Of a DNA stretch of 11,302 nucleotides, positions 1 to 6,460 are shown in pieces. Positions within the stretch are counted from its first letter, which is position 1; each line of letters opens with the position of its first letter. The notes under the pieces were generated by a model. The model made no database searches and was not told the DNA's origin. It was given only the letters and a program-made list of their open reading frames with translations. This DNA is from Burkholderiaceae bacterium (lineage in GTDB: Bacteria > Pseudomonadota > Gammaproteobacteria > Burkholderiales > Burkholderiaceae): contig JAKONL010000256.1 of the NCBI GenBank assembly GCA_022701965.1, forward strand, positions 1-11,302. Reading direction: 5' to 3'. The translations under genes were made by a program, and so were the position numbers.

Positions 1-1
1 A

Positions 2-1012
2 CTCTTCACGCTGTGCGTCGTCGCGGCGGCCGTGAGCATCGCCTTCGCGTCGGCGGCGCTGTTCGGCGTCTCGTTCGCGCTCGGTGCGTTCTTTGCCGGC
101 ATGGTGATGCGGGAGTCCGAATTCAGCCACCGCGCGGCCGAGGAGTCACTGCCGCTGCGCGACGCCTTCGCCGTGCTGTTCTTCGTCTCGGTCGGGATGC
201 TCTTCAATCCCGCCGTGCTGGTGGAGCGGCCGCTGCAGGTGCTCGCCGTGGTGCTGGTGATCGTCGTGGGCAAGTCGATCGCCGCGGGCGCGCTGGTGCT
301 CGCGTTCCGCTATCCGCTGCGCACGGCGCTCACGGTGAGCGCGAGCCTGGCGCAGATCGGCGAGTTCTCGTTCATCCTGGTCGCGCTGGGCGTCTCGCTC
401 AATCTGATGCCGCCGGAAGCCCAGAGTCTGGTGCTGGCCGGCGCGCTGATCTCCATCGCCACCAATCCGCTGTGGTTCACGCTGACGGCGCCGCTGCAGA
501 AATGGCTGCATGCGCATTCGTCCTTCGCACGCGCACTGGAGGAGCGTGACGATCCGTTGGCCGAGCTGCCCATCGGCACCGCCGACCGCTACCTGTCGCG
601 GCAGGTGGTCCTCGTCGGGTACGGGCGGGTCGGGCGCCGCATCGCCGCGGAACTGACCGCGCACGGTCTGCCGTTCGTGGTCGCCGAGCAGAACCGCGAG
701 CTGGTCGAGAGGCTGCGCGCTGAAGGAATGGCAGCCGTCTGGGGCGACGCGGCCGAGCCGTCGGTGCTGATTCAGGCGCATATCGCGCGCGCGCGCGTGC
801 TGGTGGTGGCGACGCCCGATACGATCAACGTGCGTCAGATGATCGCTACCGCACGCGCACTCAACCCGTCGATACAGACCGTCATCCGAAGCCACAACGA
901 GGAAGAGGCGAGGCTTCTGACGGAGCAGGAAATGGTCACGGTCTTTCTTGGAGAGCACGAGCTTGCCCAGGCCATGGCGCGCGATGTCCTCCAGCGGGCC
1001 GTCGCCGCCTGA
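2..1012 (+). CDS. ybaL: YbaL/KefB-type cation:proton antiporter, C-terminal part (5' end outside window)
   Basis: This is the C-terminal ~336 residues of a monovalent cation:proton antiporter-2 (CPA2) membrane protein; the frame is open to the window edge, so the true start lies upstream. Several hydrophobic helices come first, with the CPA2 hallmark QIGEFSFI near 355-378. A cytosolic TrkA-N/RCK nucleotide-binding domain follows from about 600, opening with the Rossmann motif VLVGYGRVGRR (about 607-639). The tail runs RSHNEEEARLL then FLGEHELAQAMA, the ending I associate with YbaL-type proteins rather than KefB/KefC. The family exports K+ or Na+ in exchange for H+, with the RCK domain gating by nucleotide or redox ligands. 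It ends 31 nt before a convergent gene. The family call is secure; the YbaL subgroup is likely; ion specificity cannot be read from sequence. Confidence 0.88.
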   Translation, partial: LFTLCVVAAAVSIAFASAALFGVSFALGAFFAGMVMRESEFSHRAAEESLPLRDAFAVLFFVSVGMLFNPAVLVERPLQVLAVVLVIVVGKSIAAGALVLAFRYPLRTALTVSASLAQIGEFSFILVALGVSLNLMPPEAQSLVLAGALISIATNPLWFTLTAPLQKWLHAHSSFARALEERDDPLAELPIGTADRYLSRQVVLVGYGRVGRRIAAELTAHGLPFVVAEQNRELVERLRAEGMAAVWGDAAEPSVLIQAHIARARVLVVATPDTINVRQMIATARALNPSIQTVIRSHNEEEARLLTEQEMVTVFLGEHELAQAMARDVLQRAVAA

Positions 1013-1043
1013 ACGACGCGACAGGCGGATTTTCAGGCGGAGT

Positions 1044-1448
1044 TCAGAGGTCTTCGATGACCAGCATGCGGTAGCGCTGCGCGATCGAGTAGGGCACCGT
1101 CCGCACCACCTCCATCAACGACTCTGCGGCTTCCTCGTCGTCGGTCTTGACCATCAAGGCGGTATGCCCCTCTCGGGCGAGCTTGGTATAGGCACGGACC
1201 GTGGCGCCTTCCGTGCCGGCCGATGGCAGCGGGTCGTCGGCCTCGCCCGCCGTCGGCGTGATCTGCGACAGCACGACTTCCGGTGGAATCAGGTAGACCG
1301 CATCGCCGGGCCAACCGTTCTCAACGAGTTGCCGTCCGACCTTCTTCGCGTCCTCGGGCGCCGCGAACATCACGAACGAGTGGCCGGTGGGATAGAAAGC
1401 GCCGCCGAGCGCGGCGGTCATGCTGGGGTCGAGTGTGAAATTGTTCAC
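1044..1448 (-). CDS. Uncharacterised 134-aa protein with two similar alpha/beta halves
   Basis: I do not recognise a named family. I place the start at the GTG at 1446-1448 (MNNFTLDPSM...) because a full AGGAGG lies 7 nt upstream; an ATG further up at 1526 has no such site and would add 26 residues of poor-quality sequence. The protein is acidic and soluble, with no signal peptide or membrane segment. Residues 23-60 (HSFVMFAAPEDAKKVGRQL...) and 95-134 (HTALMVKTDDEEAAESLMEVV...) both read as a hydrophobic strand, an acidic turn, an amphipathic helix and a second strand. This suggests a ferredoxin-like or duplicated beta-alpha-beta fold. A linker at 61-92 (TAGEADDPLPSAGTEGATV) separates them. 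The gene converges on the antiporter and diverges from the 74-aa gene, so it is probably monocistronic. A stress or small-ligand role is only a guess. Confidence 0.8.
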   Translation of the reverse strand: MNNFTLDPSMTAALGGAFYPTGHSFVMFAAPEDAKKVGRQLVENGWPGDAVYLIPPEVVLSQITPTAGEADDPLPSAGTEGATVRAYTKLAREGHTALMVKTDDEEAAESLMEVVRTVPYSIAQRYRMLVIEDL

Positions 1449-1692
1449 GCGGAGGCCTCCTGAGGTGATTCGAACGAAGCGGCCGACCTTAAAAGCTCGA
1501 TGCCGTTCGACCTGTAGGAGAAGCAAGAGAACTCGTCTTCCATTCGGCTTCTGCGATGCAAGAAGGCAGAACCGTATGAATTAAAAAGAACTACATTTTG
1601 CGCAAACGTGATTTTGTGAACTGGCAAAAATACGCCGCCCGCCTAGCATCGGAACCTTCCTAAATCTGTATCGGGATCGGCGGTTTCCACCT
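1449..1692. promoter_or_regulatory. Divergent AT-richer intergenic region with two dyads
   Basis: This 244-nt gap separates the 134-aa gene (minus) from the 74-aa gene (plus) and must hold both promoters. Base composition drops sharply towards A+T around 1575-1630. Two dyads can be seen. TTCTGC at 1549-1554 is inverted as GCAGAA at 1566-1571 with an 11-nt spacer. A perfect 10-bp palindrome TTTGCGCAAA lies at 1597-1606. I could not pick a convincing -35/-10 pair on either strand. An open frame on the minus strand at 1445-1627 has no SD and no family resemblance and is not called. Confidence 0.5.
1456..1461 (-). promoter_or_regulatory. Shine-Dalgarno site that fixes the GTG start at 1448
   Basis: The minus strand reads AGGAGG here, a perfect anti-SD match, 7 nt before GTG at 1448. 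It decides the start in favour of the GTG over the upstream ATG at 1526, which has no comparable site. Confidence 0.85.
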
Positions 1693-1917
1693 ATGTCTTT
1701 ATTGCGAAACATCGCTCTCACGGTGCACGAACTCGAAGAGGGCGAGTTCTATTGGGTCCTGATGGAAGCGGCCGAGCATGTCGACGTCGACGACGAGGTA
1801 CTTCCCTACCTTCCACTCGATGCGGCCTCGGAACCGCACGAGACCTATGCGAACGCGCTGGTCGCCGGCATGGCCGCACTTCGCCGCATGTTCGGCAAGG
1901 ATGGCCCGAGGGGCTGA
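1693..1917 (+). CDS. Small uncharacterised 74-aa protein
   Basis: A short acidic protein starting MSLLRNIALTVHELEEGEFYWVLMEA. I recognise no named domain. The first ~28 residues look like paired beta strands with a Trp/Tyr-rich turn (FYWVLME). Residues ~48-66 (PHETYANALVAGMAALRRM) look like one amphipathic helix. There is no signal peptide or membrane segment, so it is probably cytosolic. The ATG at 1693 is the first in frame; its SD is weak (only a GGGATCGG-like stretch about 12-19 nt upstream), so expression is less certain than for its neighbours. Support comes from codon usage: the frame has the strong G/C third-position bias of the window over most of its length, and an AT-rich upstream region is present. 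It lies 131 nt before the GAF gene on the same strand. Confidence 0.62.
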   Translation: MSLLRNIALTVHELEEGEFYWVLMEAAEHVDVDDEVLPYLPLDAASEPHETYANALVAGMAALRRMFGKDGPRG

Positions 1918-2048
1918 GGCGGAAGCGGGCGCGAGGCAACGGAATTGCGCGCGAATATTCGGAATGCGCATTTTTCTTCGCAGTTGCATCGGGTAAAAAT
2001 TGCACATTTGCGAAACAATTGTTGACTTGCAGCAGCCATCGAATCCTC
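1918..2048 (+). promoter_or_regulatory. AT-rich upstream region of the GAF gene with imperfect palindrome
   Basis: Between the 74-aa gene and the GAF gene the composition switches to A/T-rich from about 1960. An imperfect inverted repeat spans 1977-2014: TTCGCAGTTGCAT on the left, ATTGCACATTTGCGAA on the right, with one extra base in the right arm. A TTGACT hexamer sits at 2022-2027, but no -10 box is evident at the right distance before the ATG at 2049. The TTCGCA/TTGCGAA half-sites resemble those between the ScfR gene and the mutase at 10162-10250. An operator is plausible but unproven. Confidence 0.4.
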
Positions 2049-2744
2049 ATGCCCGACCTCAGACCACTCACCGACCAGGAACTGATCGACGCCTCCCACC
2101 ACCTGCGCCGGTCGGCGCTGAGCGGATCGACCCACGCCCTCGAAGAGGCACGACGTCATGAATCGGAACTGCGGCGCCGCTTCGGCCAGCTCGACCCGGA
2201 TGCACCCGGCGACGGCCGGCGTCCTGCGGCGTCTCCGCCGGAATCCGCGACGCTGGCCGCGGCAGCCGAGCGCTTCATCATCGCCACCGCCGACGCGGCC
2301 ACGCAGTCGGCTGAAACACTGCGCGACCTGTTGCACAACCTGCGAGTGCTCCTCGATATGGACATCGCCTTCGTCGCGGAATTCGTGGACAGTCGGAAGA
2401 TCTATCGCGAGATCGATCTGGCCGACGGTTCGAAAACGAATGTCCAACCCGGCGCTTCCGCGCCACTCGAGACGACGCTGTGCCAGCGCGTGGTCGACGG
2501 CCGACTGCCCCGGATCGCGCGTGACGCGCGCTCGATGCCGGAAATGGCGGAAGTGGCCGCCGCGACGGCCCTGGACATCGGCTCCTACCTGAGCACCCCG
2601 GTCGTGATGCGGGATGGCACCGTGTACGGCACCCTGTGCTGCATCAGCCACCAGCCACGCTCCGCGCTCGGGACCCGGCAGCTCGACTCGCTGCGATATG
2701 TCGCTGCCATCGTCGCCGCGGAGCTGGAGAAACGCCGCGGCTGA
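2049..2744 (+). CDS. Stand-alone GAF-domain protein (231 aa)
   Basis: The product is a cytosolic protein with a single GAF domain and no output domain. Residues 1-48 (PLTDQELIDASHHLRRSAL...) form a charged helical region, followed by a Pro/Ala-rich linker to about 66. The GAF domain covers about 85-228. It shows the features of a subgroup also found fused to c-di-GMP enzymes: LLDMDIAFVAEF near 101-112, TLCQRVVDGRLP at 143-154, LDIGSYLSTPV at 175-185 and DGTVYGTLCC at 189-198. Cys145 and the Cys197-Cys198 pair are candidate ligand or redox residues. GAF domains bind small molecules or tetrapyrroles, or sense redox; the ligand here is unknown. The start at 2049 matches the beginning of sensible sequence, but no SD precedes it, so a leaderless or weakly translated message is possible. 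With no attached output domain it may act through a partner. Confidence 0.85.
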   Translation: MPDLRPLTDQELIDASHHLRRSALSGSTHALEEARRHESELRRRFGQLDPDAPGDGRRPAASPPESATLAAAAERFIIATADAATQSAETLRDLLHNLRVLLDMDIAFVAEFVDSRKIYREIDLADGSKTNVQPGASAPLETTLCQRVVDGRLPRIARDARSMPEMAEVAAATALDIGSYLSTPVVMRDGTVYGTLCCISHQPRSALGTRQLDSLRYVAAIVAAELEKRRG

Positions 2745-2846
2745 GAGCCTGCGCAATCCGGTTCCTGCAACGCGGTTCCGAGCGCGAACTTTCTCGGGCG
2801 CCATCTGTCAACTCGTCGTCGCCGGGGTTTCTCAGGAGCGGTCGCC

Positions 2847-3005
2847 TCAGAGCAGCTTGCTGCAGAGGATCCGGAATTCCTGGATCGATGCGATGGCCTC
2901 GGCACGCGTCCTGAAGCCGACAGGACTTTTCGCGAGACACTGGTTCCTGGCATTCCACAGCTCCCAGTACCAGTGGTCGACTTCGAGATAGAGGACATAG
3001 CTCAT
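2847..3005 (-). CDS. Very small DUF1508/YegP-like protein (52 aa)
   Basis: A 52-residue frame reading MSYVLYLEVDHWYWELWNAR, then NQCLAKSPVGFRTRAEAIAS and IQEFRILCSKLL. The order is a strand, a Trp-rich second strand, a turn, SPVGF, then a helix ending in an Arg. It follows the plan of the YegP/DUF1508 repeat, whose usual signature is roughly strand, W/Y-R-L, then S-E-x-Y/F, then A-x-x-x-I. An AAGGAA ribosome-binding site at 3011-3016 sits 5 nt before the ATG. The 69-aa gene 61 nt upstream on the same strand encodes the same layout, which supports this being a real gene despite its length. It converges on the GAF gene. Function unknown; assignment to DUF1508 is by pattern from memory. Confidence 0.68.
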   Translation of the reverse strand: MSYVLYLEVDHWYWELWNARNQCLAKSPVGFRTRAEAIASIQEFRILCSKLL

Positions 3006-3066
3006 GGCGATTCCTTGCGACATGGAACCGCTATCCGCACCGCTGCAACTGCAGACGAGTGCGCGT

Positions 3067-3276
3067 TCAACCGGCCAGCTGGCTTGCTTCCTGTTGCTTC
3101 CCCAGCAGATTCAGGATCGGCGCGTCCGGAGCACTGTCGCGAACGGCACGTATGGCATCGAACACCTGCTCGATGTTCGAGAATCCCAATGCACTGGTCG
3201 CCAGCACCCGTGCGTCGGCAAGACGCATTTCCCAGTGCCAGCGGTCATCGATCTCCTGGAAGACAACAAATCTCAT
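3067..3276 (-). CDS. Small DUF1508/YegP-like protein (69 aa)
   Basis: The protein begins MRFVVFQEIDDRWHWEMRLA, followed by DARVLATSALGFSNIEQVFD and AIRAVRDSAPDAP. It matches the DUF1508/YegP pattern of a short strand, a W-x-W strand, an A-T-S turn before G-F, and a helix with A-I-x-x-V-R. A second ATG 18 nt upstream (3294) lacks an SD, whereas GGAG lies 7 nt before the ATG at 3276, so the shorter form is chosen. A 15-residue tail (ILNLLGKQQEASQLAG) follows the domain. It is probably co-transcribed with the 52-aa gene downstream and divergent from dusA. Family members are small cytosolic proteins of unknown function; one domain copy is present, whereas E. coli YegP carries two. Confidence 0.75.
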   Translation of the reverse strand: MRFVVFQEIDDRWHWEMRLADARVLATSALGFSNIEQVFDAIRAVRDSAPDAPILNLLGKQQEASQLAG

Positions 3277-3465
3277 CCGAGTGCTCCAATACATAAACGA
3301 ACAGACCGTGCAGGTAACTCAAAGCGCAAAACGTACGAGGTAATCGGTCGGATCGCATGACCGTAAGCGGTCACCGACACCAGAACACCGGATCGCACGC
3401 GCTCCGTGTGCACCATTTCGCGAACACGCTGCTCGTCGGCGTGAGACGGCACGGATGAAAACCAT
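3277..3465. promoter_or_regulatory. Divergent intergenic region between DUF1508-like genes and dusA
   Basis: These 189 nt must carry promoters in both directions. A perfect 6-bp inverted repeat with a 4-nt loop lies at 3358-3373: TGACCG, TAAG, CGGTCA. A 9-bp direct repeat CGGATCGCA flanks it, at 3349-3357 and again at 3389-3397. No T-run follows the hairpin on either strand, so an operator or leader structure is more likely than a terminator. I see no convincing -35/-10 pair and no coding frame. Confidence 0.45.
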
Positions 3466-4455
3466 ATGAATCAACTACCTAGAGCAATGCGCGTATCGGT
3501 GGCCCCGATGATGGACTGGACCGACCGCCACTGCCGCTACCTGCATCGCCTGCTGTCGCGCCATGCGCTGCTCTACACCGAGATGGTCACGACAGGCGCG
3601 CTGATCCACGGCGACGTCGCGCGTCACCTGCGCTTCGACGCCGCAGAGCATCCGGTCGCGCTGCAGCTCGGCGGCAGCGAGCCGGCGGACCTCGCGCACT
3701 GCGCGAAGCTCGGCGAGGACTGGGGCTACGACGAGATCAACCTCAATTGCGGCTGCCCGAGCGAGCGCGTGCAGCGTGGCGCGTTCGGCGCCTGCCTGAT
3801 GGCCGAACCGGCGCTGGTCGCCGACGGCGTGAAGGCGATGGTCGACGTGGTGGGCGTACCGGTCACGGTCAAGCACCGCATCGGCATCGACAAGGTGGAG
3901 AGCTACGAGTTCGTGCGCGATTTCGTCGGCACGGTGAGCGAGGCGGGTTGCCGGACCTTCATCGTGCACGCGCGCAACGCCTGGCTGCAGGGGCTCTCGC
4001 CCAAGCAGAACCGCGAGGTGCCGCCGCTGCGCCCTGCGCTGGTCCATCGCCTGAAGCACGACTTTCCCGACCTGGATTTCTCGATCAACGGCGGCATCAC
4101 CCGGAACGCGCAGGTGCACGAGCATCTGCGCCTGCTCGACGGCGTGATGGTCGGCCGGGAGGCGTACCACAACCCGTGGTGGCTGGCCGAATGGGACGCC
4201 GAGTTCTTCGGCGCGGCGCCGAACGGCCTCACGCGCGATGACGTCGAGCGCCTGATGTGCGACTACATGGTGCGCGAGGCAGCCGCCCACGGCACGCCGT
4301 GGTCCAACATCGCGCGCCACATGCTCGGATTGCGAAACGGACTTCCGGGCGCGCGGCGCTGGCGCCAGGTATGGAGCGACCACAAGCAGAAGGGCCGTCC
4401 CCCGCACGAGGTGATGGCGCTCGCGCACGAGGTCGGGCAGCGCGAGGCCGCCTGA
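3466..4455 (+). CDS. dusA: tRNA-dihydrouridine(20/20a) synthase DusA
   Basis: DusA is an FMN enzyme that reduces uridine 20 and 20a in the tRNA D-loop using NADPH. At 329 aa the length is normal. The N-terminus carries the DusA signature APMMDWTDRHCRYLHRLLS (13-31). LNCGCPSERVQRGAFGACLM spans 93-112, with Cys97 as the expected catalytic acid. VKHRIG (135-140) and HAR (168-170) are FMN/substrate contacts; SINGGI (206-211) and VMVGREAYHNP (227-237) form the FMN phosphate loops of the TIM barrel. The C-terminal helical tRNA-binding part ends with RHMLGL and the HKQKG segment. The start at 3466 leaves seven residues before MRVSVAPM; an alternative ATG at 3487 is possible because neither has a strong SD. 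The gene is monocistronic by context, converging on the lyase gene after 34 nt with no obvious terminator. Confidence 0.96.
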   Translation: MNQLPRAMRVSVAPMMDWTDRHCRYLHRLLSRHALLYTEMVTTGALIHGDVARHLRFDAAEHPVALQLGGSEPADLAHCAKLGEDWGYDEINLNCGCPSERVQRGAFGACLMAEPALVADGVKAMVDVVGVPVTVKHRIGIDKVESYEFVRDFVGTVSEAGCRTFIVHARNAWLQGLSPKQNREVPPLRPALVHRLKHDFPDLDFSINGGITRNAQVHEHLRLLDGVMVGREAYHNPWWLAEWDAEFFGAAPNGLTRDDVERLMCDYMVREAAAHGTPWSNIARHMLGLRNGLPGARRWRQVWSDHKQKGRPPHEVMALAHEVGQREAA

Positions 4456-4489
4456 CGCCAGCGCTGCGGCCTTGCGAGGTTCGCGCGGC

Positions 4490-5425
4490 TCAGGCCGGCA
4501 GTGCCGCCGCCTCGGGCCGGAAGGTCCTGGGGATGCCCGCGGCGGCCACGCCGCTGCGCATCGGATCGTCGGGAAGCGACTCCCGCAGCAGCGCCCGCGC
4601 GGCGAGCAGCGTCGGCAGGTCGATACCCGTGCGGTGGCCCATCGATTCGAGCATGAACACCAGGTCCTCCGTCACGATGTTGCCGGACGCCCCCGGCGCG
4701 AACGGGCAGCCGCCGAGGCCGGCCAGGGAGCTGTCGAACTCGCGGATGCCCTGCTCGAGGCCCGCGAGCGCATTCGCGATGCCGAGCCCCATGGTGTCGT
4801 GCAGGTGCAGCTTGGTCAGGCGTGCGCCGACGGCGTCCTGCACCGCGCGCACGGTGTCGCGTATCAGGGCCGGGTGGGCATAGCCGACGGTATCGGCCAG
4901 GGCCACGCGGTCCACGCCGGTCGCGGCCAGCGCCGAGGCCACCTGCACCACGCGTTCGATCGGCACGATGCCCTCCATCGAACAGCCGAAGGCGGTCGCC
5001 GTCGCGACGTCGATGCGCATCGGGCGCGACTGCGCGCGGAGCCAGTCGACGATGCGGTGCACCTCCTGCACCTGCGCCTCGGTGCCCTTGTTGACGTTGG
5101 CGCGGCTGTGCGTGTCGCTCGCCGACACCGGAATGGCGAGCACGTGGGCGCCGGCCTCGTGGGCGGCGATCGCGCCCTTGAGGTTGCAGGCCAGCGCGCA
5201 GACCGTCAGGCCGTCGATGGCGAGCGCGCCGCGCACCACCTCGCCGGTATCGGACATCTGCGGGATCAGGCGCGGCGACACGAAGCTGCCGACCTCGATC
5301 TCGCGCAGGCCGGACGCGGCGAGCTGGGCGATCCAGCGCAGCTTGGTGTCCGTGCGCATCCGGCCATGGGCCATCTGCAGGCCGTCGCGCGGCCCGACTT
5401 CGCAAACGGTGACGTGGGTGTTCAT
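4490..5425 (-). CDS. HMG-CoA lyase-family enzyme (3-hydroxyacyl-CoA cleaving lyase)
   Basis: This is a DRE-TIM metallolyase of the hydroxymethylglutaryl-CoA lyase family, which splits a 3-hydroxy-3-methyl acyl-CoA to acetyl-CoA plus a keto acid. All active-site elements are visible: EVGPRDGLQ at 9-17 (Arg13, Asp14), IEVGSFVSPRLIPQM at 43-57 (Glu44), the metal pair LHLHD at 206-210 (His207, His209), and GGCPFAPGASGN at 238-249 (Cys240, Asn249) on the mobile loop. The length of 311 aa is typical. AGGAG lies 8 nt before the ATG. It is the last gene of a co-directional set, 25 nt after the Bug-protein gene and downstream of a class III CoA-transferase. That company suggests its substrate is a CoA ester made by the neighbour. 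HMG-CoA is possible; (R)-citramalyl-CoA is another candidate, because the Chloroflexus citramalyl-CoA lyase is of this family. Leucine degradation is less supported, as no other genes of that pathway are nearby. Confidence 0.93.
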   Translation of the reverse strand: MNTHVTVCEVGPRDGLQMAHGRMRTDTKLRWIAQLAASGLREIEVGSFVSPRLIPQMSDTGEVVRGALAIDGLTVCALACNLKGAIAAHEAGAHVLAIPVSASDTHSRANVNKGTEAQVQEVHRIVDWLRAQSRPMRIDVATATAFGCSMEGIVPIERVVQVASALAATGVDRVALADTVGYAHPALIRDTVRAVQDAVGARLTKLHLHDTMGLGIANALAGLEQGIREFDSSLAGLGGCPFAPGASGNIVTEDLVFMLESMGHRTGIDLPTLLAARALLRESLPDDPMRSGVAAAGIPRTFRPEAAALPA

Positions 5426-5450
5426 GGCGAAGGCTCCTGCAACTCCGATG

Positions 5451-6425
5451 TCATTCGATCCTGATCCTGGCGGCGGCGATGATCTCGCGCGACTTCTGGA
5501 TGTCGCCCCGGATCAGCGTGGCGAATTCCTCGGGCGAACCGGGAGCCGCGTCGAAGCCCTGCGCCTGGAACGCGGTCCTGACGTCGGGGCGCGCCAGGAT
5601 CCGGTTGATGTCGGCGTTCAGGCGCGCGACCAGCGGCGCGGGAATGCCGGCCGGACCCATCACGCCGTAGAAGCTCACGGCGCTGAAATCCTTGTAGCCC
5701 GATTCGGCGACGGTGGGCACGTCGGGCAGGCTGGCGTTGCGTCGGGTCGAGGTCACGGCCAGCGCGCGGATCTTGCCGGAATGGATCATCGTCGCGGCCG
5801 ACGAGATCGAGGAGCCGGCGAAACTCAGGTGGCCGCCCAGCAGGTCGGCGAGCGCCGGCGCCGAGCCCTTGTACGGCACGTGCTGCATCTTGCAGCCGGC
5901 CGTGAGCTGCAGCAGTTCCATCGCGATGTGGACGCCGCCGCCGGTGCCCGAGGTGCCGTACGTGAGCTTGTCCGGTTCGGCCTTGGCCGCCCGGATCAGG
6001 TCGGATAGCGTCCGGAAGGGCGAGCTGTCGTTGACGATCACGACCAGCGGCGTGACGGCGGTCAGCGCGATCGGCGTCAGGTCCCTGACCGGGTCGTAGG
6101 CCACCTTCATCAGCAGCGGGATCAGCGAGACGTTGTCGGATTGCGCGATCACGAGCTCGTAGCCGTCGGGCTTGGCCCGGGCCGCCTCGGCCAGGCCCAG
6201 CGCGGTGCCGGCGCCGGGCCGGTTGTCGGGCACCACCGACCAGCCGTTCAGTTCGGACAGCCGCGTGCTCAGGAGCCGGCCCGTGAAGTCGGTGCCGCCA
6301 CCGGGCGTGGACGGGATGATCAGGCGGATCGGCCGGGTCGGCCAGTCCTGGGCTCGGGCGGGCAGCGCGGCCAGGCCGCCGACGGCGCTCGCCAGCGCCA
6401 GCAGGTTGAAGTCGCGTCGTTTCAT
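5451..6425 (-). CDS. Bug-family (TTT) periplasmic solute-binding protein
   Basis: This is a 324-aa extracytoplasmic receptor of the Bug/TctC family, which captures carboxylates and similar solutes for tripartite tricarboxylate transporters. The start MKRRDFNLLALASAVGG is a signal peptide with a twin-arginine motif (RRDFNL), ending at ALPARA-QDWP, so cleavage is expected after residue 25 and export may be by Tat. Family features follow: IRLIIPSTPGGGTDFTGRLL near 33-52, the NRPGAGT loop, then AKPDGYELVIAQSDN, LTYGTSGTGGGVH and VPYKGSAPALADLLGG. AGGAGA lies 6 nt before the ATG. It sits between the CoA-transferase (35 nt) and the lyase (25 nt). No TctA/TctB membrane subunits are in the window, as is common for this overgrown family, so it must share a transporter encoded elsewhere. 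Its ligand is probably the acid that the CoA-transferase activates. Confidence 0.95.
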   Translation of the reverse strand: MKRRDFNLLALASAVGGLAALPARAQDWPTRPIRLIIPSTPGGGTDFTGRLLSTRLSELNGWSVVPDNRPGAGTALGLAEAARAKPDGYELVIAQSDNVSLIPLLMKVAYDPVRDLTPIALTAVTPLVVIVNDSSPFRTLSDLIRAAKAEPDKLTYGTSGTGGGVHIAMELLQLTAGCKMQHVPYKGSAPALADLLGGHLSFAGSSISSAATMIHSGKIRALAVTSTRRNASLPDVPTVAESGYKDFSAVSFYGVMGPAGIPAPLVARLNADINRILARPDVRTAFQAQGFDAAPGSPEEFATLIRGDIQKSREIIAAARIRIE

Positions 6426-6460
6426 CTTTTGTCTCCTGTCTTTTTTTTCCGGATCCGAAG

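Noticed and set aside
146..958. A 270-codon open frame antisense to the antiporter
   Set aside because: Arg/His/Gln-rich shadow with no domain; the plus-strand frame has membrane helices and the RCK motif.
1435..1448. GTGAA-ATTG-TTCAC palindrome over the start of the 134-aa gene
   Set aside because: It lies inside the first codons of the gene and its 5-bp arms are short enough to arise by chance.
1445..1627. A 60-codon minus-strand frame in the divergent gap
   Set aside because: No SD, no family resemblance, mixed codon usage, and it covers the AT-rich promoter region and the true start of the 134-aa gene.
2022..2027. TTGACT as the -35 box of the GAF gene
   Set aside because: No recognisable -10 hexamer at 16-18 nt, and the gene would start almost at the transcription start.
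3475..4428. A 317-codon open frame antisense to dusA
   Set aside because: Composition is typical of a GC-rich shadow frame; dusA on the other strand has every family motif.
4456..4489. Shared terminator between convergent dusA and the lyase gene
   Set aside because: No GC stem with T-tract could be found in these 34 nt.
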